Shown: positions 23,898 through 32,252 of the stretch, one piece after another | Numbering within the stretch: the stretch's first letter is position 1 | How the letters are laid out: every line of letters begins with the position of its first letter | Assembly (NCBI RefSeq): GCF_003612055.1 | Contig: NZ_RAWB01000009.1 | Span: 1-49,320 of the forward strand | DNA from: Corallococcus llansteffanensis | Lineage (GTDB): Bacteria > Myxococcota > Myxococcia > Myxococcales > Myxococcaceae | Length of the DNA stretch: 49,320 nt | Direction of reading: 5' to 3' | Notes under the pieces: generated by a model | Told to the model about the DNA's origin: nothing | Databases searched by the model: none | What the model saw: only the letters and a program-made list of their open reading frames with translations | Position numbers and translations under genes: made by a program

Positions 23898-25313
23898 ATG
23901 CGCATCGCCATCATCGCCACGTATACCCATCCGACCCGGCTGCGAATCAAGGAGCCCTCCATCATGCAGTCCTCCGTGCCGGAGCTGATCGCCGGCCTGT
24001 GCCCGGAGCACGCGGAGGTGGAGATCTTCAACGAGAAGGAGGCGGACCTCCCGTTGGACCGGCACTGGGACCTGGTCTTCTTCTCGTACCTGCACTCGTA
24101 CTACGAGCACACCAAGGTGCTCTCCACCCTCTTCCGCAAGCGCGGGATGACGACGGTGGCGGGCGGGCGTCATGCGGGCTACTTCCCCGACGACGCGGCG
24201 CTGTACTTCGACGCGGTCATCACCGGCGAGCCGGAGTCCAACGTGCCCGCGCTCGTCGCGGACTTCGAGAAGGGCGAGCTGAAGCCGCGCTACAGCAACC
24301 CCTCGCTGGGCGCCGCCGCCATCCGGCCCTACCGGTACGAGCTCATCGACTTCACGCACAACAAGGTGCGGCTGCCGGGCATCGAGGCGTCGCGCGGCTG
24401 CCCCTTCGCGTGCAACTTCTGCGTCCTCACCGGCAACGAGCGCTACCGCTTCCGCCCCATCCCCGACGTCATCGACGAGATCCAGACGCGCATGCGCTGG
24501 AACCCGAACTACCTGGGGCTGATGGACGACGCGTTCGTCTTCCTGGACAACAACCTGGGCGGGTCGCCCAAGTACCTGCGCGCGCTGTGCGAGGCGCTCA
24601 TCCCCCTGAAGAAGACCTGGGGCTGCGCCCTCACCTTCAACGTGCTCAAGGACGAGTCGCTGGTGAAGCTGATGGCGAAGGCGGGTTGCCGCTACGTCTA
24701 CACCGGCCTGGAGTCGCTCAACCCGGACTCGCTCAAGGCGATGAACAAGGGCCAGAACAAGCTGTCGGAGGTGGACGCGGTCATCCGCCGCGTCTTCTCC
24801 TCCGGCATCCTCTTGTCCTTCGGGCTCATCGTCGGCTCGGACGGCGACACCAACGACTACCTGTACCGGCTGCCGGAGTACCTGGCGGACCTGAAGTACT
24901 TCTCCGTCACGTTCCTGGGCATCGTCTGCCCCTACCCGGAGACGCCCTTCTTCCGCGAGCTGCAGGCCGAGGACCGGCTGCTGCCCGGCACCACCAGCCG
25001 CGACTACGACGGCTACACGCTGTGCCACCGGCCCAAGCAGCTCCACGGCTCCGAGGTGGTGGAGCACTTCCTCCGGCTGTGCCGCACGCTGGGCAGCCTG
25101 CCCAACATCGCGCGGCACTACGCGTCCAAGCTGATGATGAGCGACATGCCGCGCTACAAGCAGACCATCCTCTTCTCCGGCCCGGAGATCGTCAGCATCC
25201 GCAACCCGGTGAAGAACTCGGCGCGCCGCTACATCGCGGGCCTGGACGCGCTGGAGGACTGGGACGTCCAGCAGATGACGGCGCTGGGGTTGAAGCCCCA
25301 GCTCGTGACCTGA
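23898..25313 (+). CDS. B12-binding-type radical SAM protein
   Basis: A 471-residue protein with an N-terminal cobalamin-binding-like Rossmann domain (about 1-130) and a radical SAM barrel (about 155-370). The [4Fe-4S] motif is C168-P-F-A-C172-N-F-C175 in ASRGCPFACNFC. TYTHPTRLRIKEPSI at the start and GGRHAGYFPDDA in the first domain are typical of the BchE/HpnP-like group, although the classical DxHxxG cobalamin motif is not evident. Downstream, YVYTGLESLNPDSLKAMNKGQ is the usual radical SAM strand with a conserved Glu. Its substrate is unknown; such enzymes methylate or rearrange unactivated carbons. The ATG at 23898 starts the first beta-strand; an in-frame start 42 bases upstream exists. 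Stands alone, convergent with a desaturase gene. Confidence 0.88.
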   Translation: MRIAIIATYTHPTRLRIKEPSIMQSSVPELIAGLCPEHAEVEIFNEKEADLPLDRHWDLVFFSYLHSYYEHTKVLSTLFRKRGMTTVAGGRHAGYFPDDAALYFDAVITGEPESNVPALVADFEKGELKPRYSNPSLGAAAIRPYRYELIDFTHNKVRLPGIEASRGCPFACNFCVLTGNERYRFRPIPDVIDEIQTRMRWNPNYLGLMDDAFVFLDNNLGGSPKYLRALCEALIPLKKTWGCALTFNVLKDESLVKLMAKAGCRYVYTGLESLNPDSLKAMNKGQNKLSEVDAVIRRVFSSGILLSFGLIVGSDGDTNDYLYRLPEYLADLKYFSVTFLGIVCPYPETPFFRELQAEDRLLPGTTSRDYDGYTLCHRPKQLHGSEVVEHFLRLCRTLGSLPNIARHYASKLMMSDMPRYKQTILFSGPEIVSIRNPVKNSARRYIAGLDALEDWDVQQMTALGLKPQLVT

Positions 25314-25319
25314 CCGGCT

Positions 25320-25337
25320 TCCGGAGCCGGCTCCGGA
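25320..25337. terminator. Short palindromic hairpin at the convergent junction
   Basis: The 16-base palindrome CCGGAGCCGGCTCCGG (25321-25336), extended by one T-A pair, sits between the stops at 25313 and 25341. Seven pairs at most; no T run. Confidence 0.5.
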
Positions 25338-25340
25338 GCT

Positions 25341-26156
25341 TCAGCGCACCCGCGAGGGCAGCCTCACGTCCCACGCGAGCCCCAGGGCCTGGAGCGAGCG
25401 GATGAAGAGCCAGCCCGGGTCCCACTGCCACCACACCCAGCCGTGTCGCGCGGACGCGGGGAAGGCGTGGTGGTTGTTGTGCCAGCCCTCGCCCAGCGCC
25501 AGCACGCCCACCCACCACACGTTGCGGCTGCGGTCGCGCGTGTCGTGGACGCGGACGCCGAACCTCGCGTGGCACACCGAGTTCACCGCGTAGGTGCTCT
25601 GCATCCAGCACACCACCGGCAGGAAGAAGTACGCGGGCACCGTGCGCCAGCCGAACGTCAGCCCCACCACGAGCACCGCCAGCACCTGCGGCACGATGCG
25701 GAAGCGCAAGAGCCAGTGGTAGTAGCGGTCCTCCGCCATGTCGCGGCACCAGGTGCGCCAGCCGTCGTCGTCCGTGGACGCCTCGTTGAGGATCCACCCC
25801 ATGTGCGCGTACCAGAAGCCGCGCACGGGCGAGTGCACGTCCCCTTCCGCGTCCGCCTTCGCGTGGTGCAGCCGGTGGGTGGCGGCCCACAGCAGCGGGC
25901 TGCCCTGCGCGGTCAGCATGGCCACCGTCACCAGCGCGTACTCCACCCAGCGGGGACAGGAGAAGGCGCGGTGACACAGCAGGCGGTGCAGCCCCACCGT
26001 CGTGCCCAGCCCGATGGTCACGTACACCGCCAGCGCTACGGGCAGCGCGTGCGGGGGCCAGGGCAGCACGAAGGCCAGCGCGGCCAGGGCGTGCACCACG
26101 AGCATGTAGCCGACGATGACGGGACTGGCCTGGAAGCGGAGCGGAGCGGGGGTCAT
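25341..26156 (-). CDS. Acyl-CoA/acyl-lipid delta-9-type desaturase
   Basis: A 271-residue integral-membrane diiron desaturase of the stearoyl-CoA desaturase class. The histidine boxes are all present: H57-RLLC-H62 (HxxxxH), H94-RL-HH98 (HxxHH) and H226-NNHH230 (HxxHH). They are set among four membrane segments (about 13-50, 72-90, 155-190). It would insert a cis double bond in saturated acyl chains and so adjust membrane fluidity. The second and third boxes are of the delta-9 pattern, unlike the other two desaturases in this window. Start at 26156 follows a GGAGCGG stretch; the frame continues upstream to 26243 but only through the terminator of the preceding gene. Confidence 0.93.
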   Translation of the reverse strand: MTPAPLRFQASPVIVGYMLVVHALAALAFVLPWPPHALPVALAVYVTIGLGTTVGLHRLLCHRAFSCPRWVEYALVTVAMLTAQGSPLLWAATHRLHHAKADAEGDVHSPVRGFWYAHMGWILNEASTDDDGWRTWCRDMAEDRYYHWLLRFRIVPQVLAVLVVGLTFGWRTVPAYFFLPVVCWMQSTYAVNSVCHARFGVRVHDTRDRSRNVWWVGVLALGEGWHNNHHAFPASARHGWVWWQWDPGWLFIRSLQALGLAWDVRLPSRVR

Positions 26157-26220
26157 GACCCGGTGCGGGAGCGGAAGGTGGAGCCCGCAGTCTAGGGGCC
26201 GGGGCCGACGGGACAAGGAT

Positions 26221-26242
26221 TGCGCCCGGATTCGCGGGCGCA
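26221..26242 (-). terminator. Hairpin terminator of the cyclase transcription unit
   Basis: Perfect 8-bp stem TGCGCCCG / CGGGCGCA with a 6-base loop, starting 4 bases after the cyclase stop and followed on the minus strand by ATCCTTGTCCC, which is modestly U-rich in RNA. Confidence 0.65.
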
Positions 26243-26246
26243 CCGC

Positions 26247-29200
26247 TCACATCACGCGCGCGTCCTGGCCGCCCCGGGCCTGGGACGACAGGAGCGGAGG
26301 CGCGGCGGGCAGCAGGGCCTGCGCGGAGGCCTGGAGCCGGTCGATGCGGCGCAGCTCCGCCTGGGCCCCCACCTCCGTGAAGATTTCGCGCGCGCGGGCC
26401 AGGAAGGCTTCCCGACGGTGCGGCAGCGCCACCGCCGCGTCGAAGTAGGCGACGCCCGTCTCCCAGCGGTTGGGGCTCGCCTCCAGCACGGCGATGGCCT
26501 CCAGGAACACGGGCTCCGCGGCCTTGGCCCCCTTGCGCAGCCGCAGGGAGCGCGCCGTCACGCGCAGCGCCGGGCCCTTGAGGTAGGGGTACAGCCGGGA
26601 GATCACGCGCGCCTTGAGGCACGCCAGCCGCACGACCTTGAGCAGCTTCTTGCGCGGCACCACCGTGGCGCCCTCTTCCAGCGCGAAGAGGGCCGCCTCC
26701 GCCGCGTCCACCAACCCCACCTGGAGGAAGGGCACGAGGACCTGGTAGCTCCAGATGCTCTTGAAGCAGCGCACCGCGACGAGCGCCGCCTCCTCCACCT
26801 GGTGCTCGCGCACCGTCACGTTGGCCAGATGGTTGAGGCTGGCGCACTGGTTGGCCAGGTCCGCCACCTCCTCGCTGATGCGCAGGCCCTGCTCCAGCTC
26901 CGCGCACAGCTCGCCCACGTCACCTTCGCCCAGCAGGTAGCGGCACATGGGCGCCCACGAGTGCGCCCAGCCCTGGTGCATCAGCGCGTTGAGCTCCACA
27001 CCAATGGTCTTCATCTGCTCGTAGAGCTCCTCCGCCGTCTTGAAGCGCGAGCAGAGGAACTCACCCGTCGCCTGCATCATCAGGGACGTCTGGCGCTCCC
27101 AGCGCTCGCCCACCACGCGCAGCGTGGACACGGCCTGCTCCTGGAAGTCGCGCGAGCGCTTCAGCTCGTTGGCGAAGAAGGCCTGGATGCCCAGCCGGCT
27201 GAGCGCGAGCCCCTCCGCCACGGGGTCCTTCGAGCGCCGCGCGTACTCCAGCGCCCGCTCGCCGTGGTAGCGCGAGCGCTTGAGCAGCCCGGCGCCGAAC
27301 AGCAGCGTGGCGTAGTAGCCGCTGGCCAGGCTCATGGCGTAGTCGCTGCGCGAGCGCTCCGCCATGTTGGTGGACACGAGCGTCGCCCAGGTGAGCTTGG
27401 TGATGTCCGCGAAGTAGTAGATGCGGATGAGCGAGTTGAGCGTGCTCAGCTGCTGCAGGTACTGCGGCAGGCGCGCCGCGGGCAGCGGCCGCAGGATGAA
27501 GGGCAGGAGCGTGGCCAGCCCCCGCAGGAGCAGGTTCGCCAGCGTGCGCAGCGCCAGCGCGGGCAGGCTCTGCGGCAGGCTCCGGCCCCGGAGGATGAGC
27601 GACTGCTCCAGGTGGTGGGTGGCGCGGCTGGACTCGCCCTTCTCCTGGTGCGCGCGGCCCAGGCCCAGGTGCAGCTCCGCCTGACGGGGGACCTCCTCCT
27701 CGTCCACCAGGCACTGCTCGAACATGATGATGGCGCCGGCGTAGTTGCCCGCCTGGAGCAGCGTCTCCGCCAGCTCCTGCATCACCCGGCGCGTCTTCAG
27801 CAGCAGCGCCTCCGGATCCAACGGGGCCACGGTGCCCAGCAGCTCCAGCCCCCGGTTGTAGTGGTAGAGCGCGTCGTCGTTGGCGTACTGCGCCCGCGCG
27901 CTGCGGGCCGCCATCAGCGTGTACTCCAGGCCCTTGTCCTCCACGTTGCCGGCGAGGAAGTGGAAGGCCAACAGACCGGCGGAGCCGGCGAGGTTGTCGC
28001 TCGCGCGCGCTTCCAGGTAGCGCGCGAGCCGCCGGTGCAGGTCCTCCTTCGCCGACACCAGCAGCGTGTTGTACGCCACGTCGCGGATGACGATGTGCTT
28101 GAACAAGCAGGTGTACGGCTCTTCCGACTCCAGGAGGATGAGGCCCAGGCGCGTCAGCGTGTCCATGGCCTCGCGCAGGCGCGGGCCCACGATGGAGCCC
28201 GGCACCAGCGCCGACACCGCGTCCAGCGTGAAGACGCGCCCGATGACGGACGCCACCTTCACCACCAGCTTCTCCGTCTCGCTCAAGAGGTCGATGCGCG
28301 ACAGCACCACGTCCTGGATGGAGTCCGGCAGCAGCAGGTCCTGCAGGCCGCGCTTCAGCTCCATGCGCTCCGAGCCAGGCTCCGCGGGGCCCAGGTAGCC
28401 CTGCTCCGTCAGGCCATCCACGATGGATTCGATGAAGAACGGGTTGCCCTGCACCTTCGCGAGCAGCCGCTCCTCCAGCGCGAGGTCCGGCGGCGACAGG
28501 CGCAGGTGCACGCGCAGGAGCGTGCGCGTGTCCTCGTCGTCCAGGCTGGACAGCTCCACGGGGCAGTACTCGGGCAGGTCGCGCAGGCCGCGCAGCTGGT
28601 CGCCCGGGCGCATCGTCGCCAGCACCATCATCCGGTGCGAGCCCAGGCGCAGCGCGAGGTACTGGAGCAGGTCCAGCGAGATGTTGTCCGCCCAGTGCAG
28701 GTCCTCGAAGAAGAGCAGCAGCGGCCGCGCGCGGCTGAGCTTCTCCAGGAGCTGGAAGACGATTTGAAACACCTTCTGCTGCTTGCGGCGCGCGTCCTGG
28801 CCCACCGTGTCGGGCGTCTCCTCCATCGACACGCCGAGGATGTTCGCGATGACGGGGATCCACTCCGGCCCCACGTCCTCCAGGCCGTCCAGCCCGTGGC
28901 TCAGCTTCCCCAGCTGCGTCTGCGGATCATCCGCGTCACCCAGTCCGAAAGCCTGGAGCAGCACCTCCTTCCAGGGGAAGAAGGGGGTGAACATCTCGTA
29001 GGAGTAGCAGATGCCGTACAGCGCCCACGCGCCGCCAGCCTCCGCGTCGTCCAGCACGCGCGCGCCCAGCCGCGACTTGCCGATGCCGGCCTCGCCGGAC
29101 ACCACGCACACCCGGCCCCGGCCGTTGAGCGACGCGTCCAGCGCCTCGCGCAGCACCACCAGCTCCTGGCGCCGGCCGACGATGTCGCCCTGGCCCTTGA

Positions 29201-30554
29201 TGAACAGGCTGCGGCGCGTCTCCCCCAGCAGCCGGTAGACGGGCACCGTGCGCGAGACGCCCTTGAGCTTCGCGTCCTCCACGAACTCGGTGGCGAAGCC
29301 GCCCTGGTGCAGCCGCCCTTGCGTGTTGGCGCACAGGTGCACGCCGCTGGCGCGCCCGTGCGTCATCAGGCGCGCGGCCATGTTCACGACCTCGCCCAGC
29401 GCCGAGTACCCCTTGCGCCACGGCGAGCCCATGTCCCCGCAGTAGGCGTGGCCGGTGGCGATGCCGATCTGCAGCTCGTCCAGGAAGGGGAAGGCGTCCC
29501 GGGCCTTGAGCAGCTTGCAGGCCAGCCGGCACGCCAGCACCTCCTTGTTCTGCTGGGCGGTGGGCGCGCCGAACAGGACGTAGAGCACGTTGCCCTTGTC
29601 CGTGAAGTCCGTCATCAGCAGCACGCCGCCGTGGTGCGCGCTCTCGCGCTGGACGAACTCGTAGTAGGCGTTCAGGTCGCGGGTGAACGACGTGGGGTCC
29701 CCGTCCGACGGCGCGTGCGTGAAGCGCACGAAGAAGCAGGTGACGTCGCGGAAGTCGCCGGAGAACTCCTGGTGCGCGGTGGTGATCTTCGTGAAGAGCA
29801 CCGGGTTCAGCAGGAGCGCGCACCGCCCCACCAGCTCCGAGCCTCCCGCGGGCGCGGGCAGTGGCCGCTTGACGGCCTCCACCGGCGCGTCCAGGGCCAG
29901 CCGGTGGTTGCCCCCCGCGCGCTCCTCACCCCGGCGCGCGGACTCCGGCAGCGCGCTCCAGGCCCGGGGGCTGAGGACGACCTCCGACACGGTGGACTGC
30001 TTCTCCGCGCCCACCGCCTGCGCGAGCGGCTCGCCCACGAGCGCCGGGTGCATCCACAGGCCGGTGGCGCCCATCACGATGCGGTTCGACTCGCCGAAGC
30101 CGATGCCGATGCGCGACGACACGCCGAAGCGCTGGCCCAACAGCTCCAGCCGGGCGAAGCGCGCCAGCCTCCGCTGCACGCTCAGCGCGCACACCGCGGC
30201 GCGCTGCACGACGTCGCCGTCCGCCTCCCCGGGCGCGGACTCGAAGCACGCGAGGATGGAGTCCCCGGCAAACTGGTAGATGTCACCGCCGTGGTCGCGC
30301 ACCACGTCGATCATCTCGGTGTAGTAGTTCGTGAGCAGCCGCTGGAGCGCGTCGATGCCGCGAGGGCCCGCGCCGCTCAGCCCCACCACGATGGGCGTGA
30401 AGCCCGCGATGTCCAGCAGCAGGATGGCGCCCCGCACGGGCTCCACCCGGGGCAGGGCCTCCGCCTCGTGGTGCGCCAGCCGCGCGAGGATGGCCGCCGG
30501 CATGTAGGGCGCCAGCGTCGCGACGACAGGATCGATGTGCTGCTCGGAGGGCAT
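26247..30554 (-). CDS. Soluble-adenylyl-cyclase-like protein: tandem class III cyclase domains, P-loop ATPase and TPR tail
   Basis: A 1435-residue cytoplasmic protein laid out like mammalian soluble adenylyl cyclase (ADCY10). Cyclase domain 1 (about 38-190) keeps both metal Asp residues: D48 in ILLLDIAGFT and D98 in YQFAGDSI. Cyclase domain 2 (about 268-420) is degenerate: R277 replaces the first Asp in CFFVRFTH and Asn replaces the second in DKGNVLYVLFG, as expected for a C2-type partner. The ATPase domain (about 457-720) has Walker A GEAGIGKS (487-494) and Walker B LLLFFEDLHWAD. Residues about 860-1400 are TPR-like helical repeats. It should make cAMP, with one composite active site per chain. 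The Lys and Arg reported to bind bicarbonate in human sAC appear as Gln94 and Pro, so bicarbonate sensing is doubtful. It follows a small membrane-protein gene by 15 bases. Confidence 0.92.
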   Translation of the reverse strand: MPSEQHIDPVVATLAPYMPAAILARLAHHEAEALPRVEPVRGAILLLDIAGFTPIVVGLSGAGPRGIDALQRLLTNYYTEMIDVVRDHGGDIYQFAGDSILACFESAPGEADGDVVQRAAVCALSVQRRLARFARLELLGQRFGVSSRIGIGFGESNRIVMGATGLWMHPALVGEPLAQAVGAEKQSTVSEVVLSPRAWSALPESARRGEERAGGNHRLALDAPVEAVKRPLPAPAGGSELVGRCALLLNPVLFTKITTAHQEFSGDFRDVTCFFVRFTHAPSDGDPTSFTRDLNAYYEFVQRESAHHGGVLLMTDFTDKGNVLYVLFGAPTAQQNKEVLACRLACKLLKARDAFPFLDELQIGIATGHAYCGDMGSPWRKGYSALGEVVNMAARLMTHGRASGVHLCANTQGRLHQGGFATEFVEDAKLKGVSRTVPVYRLLGETRRSLFIKGQGDIVGRRQELVVLREALDASLNGRGRVCVVSGEAGIGKSRLGARVLDDAEAGGAWALYGICYSYEMFTPFFPWKEVLLQAFGLGDADDPQTQLGKLSHGLDGLEDVGPEWIPVIANILGVSMEETPDTVGQDARRKQQKVFQIVFQLLEKLSRARPLLLFFEDLHWADNISLDLLQYLALRLGSHRMMVLATMRPGDQLRGLRDLPEYCPVELSSLDDEDTRTLLRVHLRLSPPDLALEERLLAKVQGNPFFIESIVDGLTEQGYLGPAEPGSERMELKRGLQDLLLPDSIQDVVLSRIDLLSETEKLVVKVASVIGRVFTLDAVSALVPGSIVGPRLREAMDTLTRLGLILLESEEPYTCLFKHIVIRDVAYNTLLVSAKEDLHRRLARYLEARASDNLAGSAGLLAFHFLAGNVEDKGLEYTLMAARSARAQYANDDALYHYNRGLELLGTVAPLDPEALLLKTRRVMQELAETLLQAGNYAGAIIMFEQCLVDEEEVPRQAELHLGLGRAHQEKGESSRATHHLEQSLILRGRSLPQSLPALALRTLANLLLRGLATLLPFILRPLPAARLPQYLQQLSTLNSLIRIYYFADITKLTWATLVSTNMAERSRSDYAMSLASGYYATLLFGAGLLKRSRYHGERALEYARRSKDPVAEGLALSRLGIQAFFANELKRSRDFQEQAVSTLRVVGERWERQTSLMMQATGEFLCSRFKTAEELYEQMKTIGVELNALMHQGWAHSWAPMCRYLLGEGDVGELCAELEQGLRISEEVADLANQCASLNHLANVTVREHQVEEAALVAVRCFKSIWSYQVLVPFLQVGLVDAAEAALFALEEGATVVPRKKLLKVVRLACLKARVISRLYPYLKGPALRVTARSLRLRKGAKAAEPVFLEAIAVLEASPNRWETGVAYFDAAVALPHRREAFLARAREIFTEVGAQAELRRIDRLQASAQALLPAAPPLLSSQARGGQDARVM

Positions 30555-30569
30555 CCCGGGGGCCTGGGC

Positions 30570-30971
30570 TCAGGACAGCGTGGCGTAGCGCAGCCACAGG
30601 GCCGCCACGCACACCGCTCCGTAGAGGGGGATCTCCGCCGTCTCGCTCCAGGGCTGCTGCTTCATCACCGCGCCCCAGACGTGGATCGCCGTCATCACCC
30701 CGCCAATGAGGCCGATGAGCTCGAAGATGACCAGGTGGCTCTTCGGGTCCGGGATGAACTGCACCACCGCGATGATGACGGCCAGCGCGAGTCCGCCCAG
30801 GCAGCGGGCGAAGTAGACGGTCAGGTCGTTGTTGCCCGTGGGCAGCTCCCACCCGAACTTGCGCGCCCAGCGCAGCGGGGCGAACAGCAACGGCAGTGCG
30901 TAGAGGACCAGGAAGAGTGACGTGGAGAGCGCGAGGAACCAGCTGGCCAGCGGATAGTCGGGGTTGATCAT
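30570..30971 (-). CDS. Small four-helix membrane protein
   Basis: A 133-residue integral-membrane protein with four hydrophobic segments (about 9-30, 50-70, 78-97, 112-130). No family recognised. Charged residues are few; the stretches NPDYPLASWF, RKFGWELPTGNNDLT and KQQPWSETAE form the loops. It ends 15 bases before the start of the cyclase/ATPase gene, so it is likely the first gene of that operon and could tether or feed a signal to the cyclase, although nothing in it shows this. The start at 30971 is preferred because it opens the first loop and helix; the frame runs on to 31034 with an Arg-rich stretch. Confidence 0.72.
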   Translation of the reverse strand: MINPDYPLASWFLALSTSLFLVLYALPLLFAPLRWARKFGWELPTGNNDLTVYFARCLGGLALAVIIAVVQFIPDPKSHLVIFELIGLIGGVMTAIHVWGAVMKQQPWSETAEIPLYGAVCVAALWLRYATLS

Positions 30972-31073
30972 GGTGGCGAACGTGGCGACGGCGAGGCGTC
31001 CCCGTGCTGGGCGCGCCCGACCCCACGTGTCCATCCTAGAATCTTTTCCAACCCCGTGGGGCGCCTCCCCCCC

Positions 31074-31604
31074 TTAACGCGTGGCGGCCAGGAGGAACTC
31101 GGTGACCCGCTCCAGGGAGGTCGTACGCTCGGCCTCCGCGGGGAAGCGGCGGAAGGCCTCCGGGGGCCCATGCAGGATGAGGGGCTTGCCATAGCGCAGC
31201 GCCAGGGCGGCCTCCGCGGCGGTGCCCGCGCCTCCCGGCAGCGCCACCAGCGCGTGGGGCGTCAGCACGTTGATGTGGTTGCGGCTCATCGGGTCCGTGC
31301 CCTGCTCGCCGCTGAGCGGCAGGTGCGTGTAGATGGGCAATTCGATGTCCGTGTTCGGATAGCCCGGGCGGGGCTGGTAGCGGCCGTCCGCCCCCACGGT
31401 GCCGGGGATGATGCCGATGGCCGCGCCCCGCCGTCCCTCCACCGCGACGAAGGCGCCCGCCGCCGCGCTCATGACGCCGCCGCCCGCGCCGGTGAGCAGA
31501 TCAAAGCCGGCCTCCGCGATCCACCGCGCCAGCGGTATCACCCACGCCTCGTGGGACTCCTTTCCGGAGCCGAACACTCCGATGATGCGGCGCTGTCTGC
31601 GCAT
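31074..31604 (-). CDS. LOG/TIGR00725-like Rossmann-fold protein
   Basis: A 176-residue cytoplasmic protein of the SLOG/LOG superfamily. Members include cytokinin-activating phosphoribohydrolases and putative lysine decarboxylase-annotated proteins. The nucleotide-binding start is RIIGVFGSGKESHE, followed by GFDLLTGAGGGVMSAAAGAF and the signature LPGGAGTAAEAALAL (PGGxGT). In true LOG enzymes the motif reads PGGxGTxxE; here the Glu follows two Ala, so the motif is complete. The role is likely nucleotide or nucleoside processing; no better call can be made. GGGAGG stands about 9 bases before the ATG. The next gene on the strand begins about 100 bases on. Confidence 0.85.
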   Translation of the reverse strand: MRRQRRIIGVFGSGKESHEAWVIPLARWIAEAGFDLLTGAGGGVMSAAAGAFVAVEGRRGAAIGIIPGTVGADGRYQPRPGYPNTDIELPIYTHLPLSGEQGTDPMSRNHINVLTPHALVALPGGAGTAAEAALALRYGKPLILHGPPEAFRRFPAEAERTTSLERVTEFLLAATR

Positions 31605-31844
31605 GGCGACGGCCTCCCGGGGGTCCTGAACCGCATGCCCACCCCTGTTCCATGCGAATCCGCGGCCAGGGCCGCAAGGGATCACGGACCGGCGTGCGGT
31701 GCCGTTGCCGTCCTCCCGTGGAAGCTCCGGGAGGCGAGCGTCCGCCACCCATCGCTTCCCTGCCCGGGGCGGCAGGCTGCCCGCACCGCCCGTGATGTCG
31801 GACCCCTGCTCTAGCTTCGTGCGCAGTGAGCCTGGAGGCCGCCC
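31605..31844. other. Divergent intergenic region
   Basis: The 240 bases between the LOG-like gene (minus) and the Cys-rich gene (plus) contain the promoters for both. No gene with its own ribosome-binding site and no inverted repeat longer than 6 bp was noticed. Confidence 0.35.
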
Positions 31845-32150
31845 ATGTTCGACGCCTGTGGAGGTTGTGAGCGCCGTGGCACCGCCGGAGAGGTGTTCGA
31901 CTGGTGCGCGCACTGCGAGCTGTCCCTGTGTCCCGCGTGCCTCACCCGAGGCTGCTGCGGCAGCGTGCCCGCGGACTCCGGCCGGGGCGCACCGCGCGAG
32001 CTGCCCGAGCCGCCCCTGGCCACGCCGGAGCCGCTGCCGGAGCACTTCGGAGGGCGCTGCTGCACGCACGCGCGCGCGGTGGCCTGCTCCTGCGCCTTCC
32101 ACTGGGTCTGCGTGCGCCACGGCGACCTCCACGTGGGAACGCACGACTGA
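31845..32150 (+). CDS. Cysteine-rich small protein, possible zinc-binding protein
   Basis: A 101-residue protein with 13 cysteines. The first 38 residues hold three CxxC knuckles (C5/C8, C21/C24, C29/C32) and a CC pair (37-38). A Pro-rich linker (about 50-68) follows, then a second cluster CC (72-73), C80, C82 and C88 mixed with several His. This spacing suggests two or three zinc sites, as in B-box or zinc-ribbon-like modules; disulphides are unlikely because there is no signal peptide. No named family recognised. GGAGG lies about 6 bases before the ATG. It stands alone, convergent with the lipoprotein gene at 32253. Confidence 0.7.
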   Translation: MFDACGGCERRGTAGEVFDWCAHCELSLCPACLTRGCCGSVPADSGRGAPRELPEPPLATPEPLPEHFGGRCCTHARAVACSCAFHWVCVRHGDLHVGTHD

Positions 32151-32153
32151 AGC

Positions 32154-32175
32154 CACCCGGAGCCCTTCCCGGGTG
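32154..32175. terminator. Hairpin terminator downstream of the Cys-rich gene
   Basis: Perfect 7-bp stem CACCCGG / CCGGGTG with an 8-base loop beginning 4 bases after the stop, in the convergent gap. Confidence 0.55.
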
Positions 32176-32252
32176 ACGGCGACGACAGGACCTTCCCGGG
32201 GAAAGGCCCTTGTCGGCGTGCTGCTGGCTTCAGGCCACCAACGGCCCCCCTG

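Noticed and set aside
26220-30920. 1566-codon open frame antisense to the cyclase/ATPase gene
   Set aside because: Low-complexity His/Arg/Gln/Ala sequence, no domain; the other strand carries two cyclase domains and Walker motifs.
31605-32156. N-terminal extension of the LOG-like gene
   Set aside because: The extension is low-complexity, crosses the Cys-rich gene on the other strand and adds nothing to the Rossmann domain, which begins at 31604.
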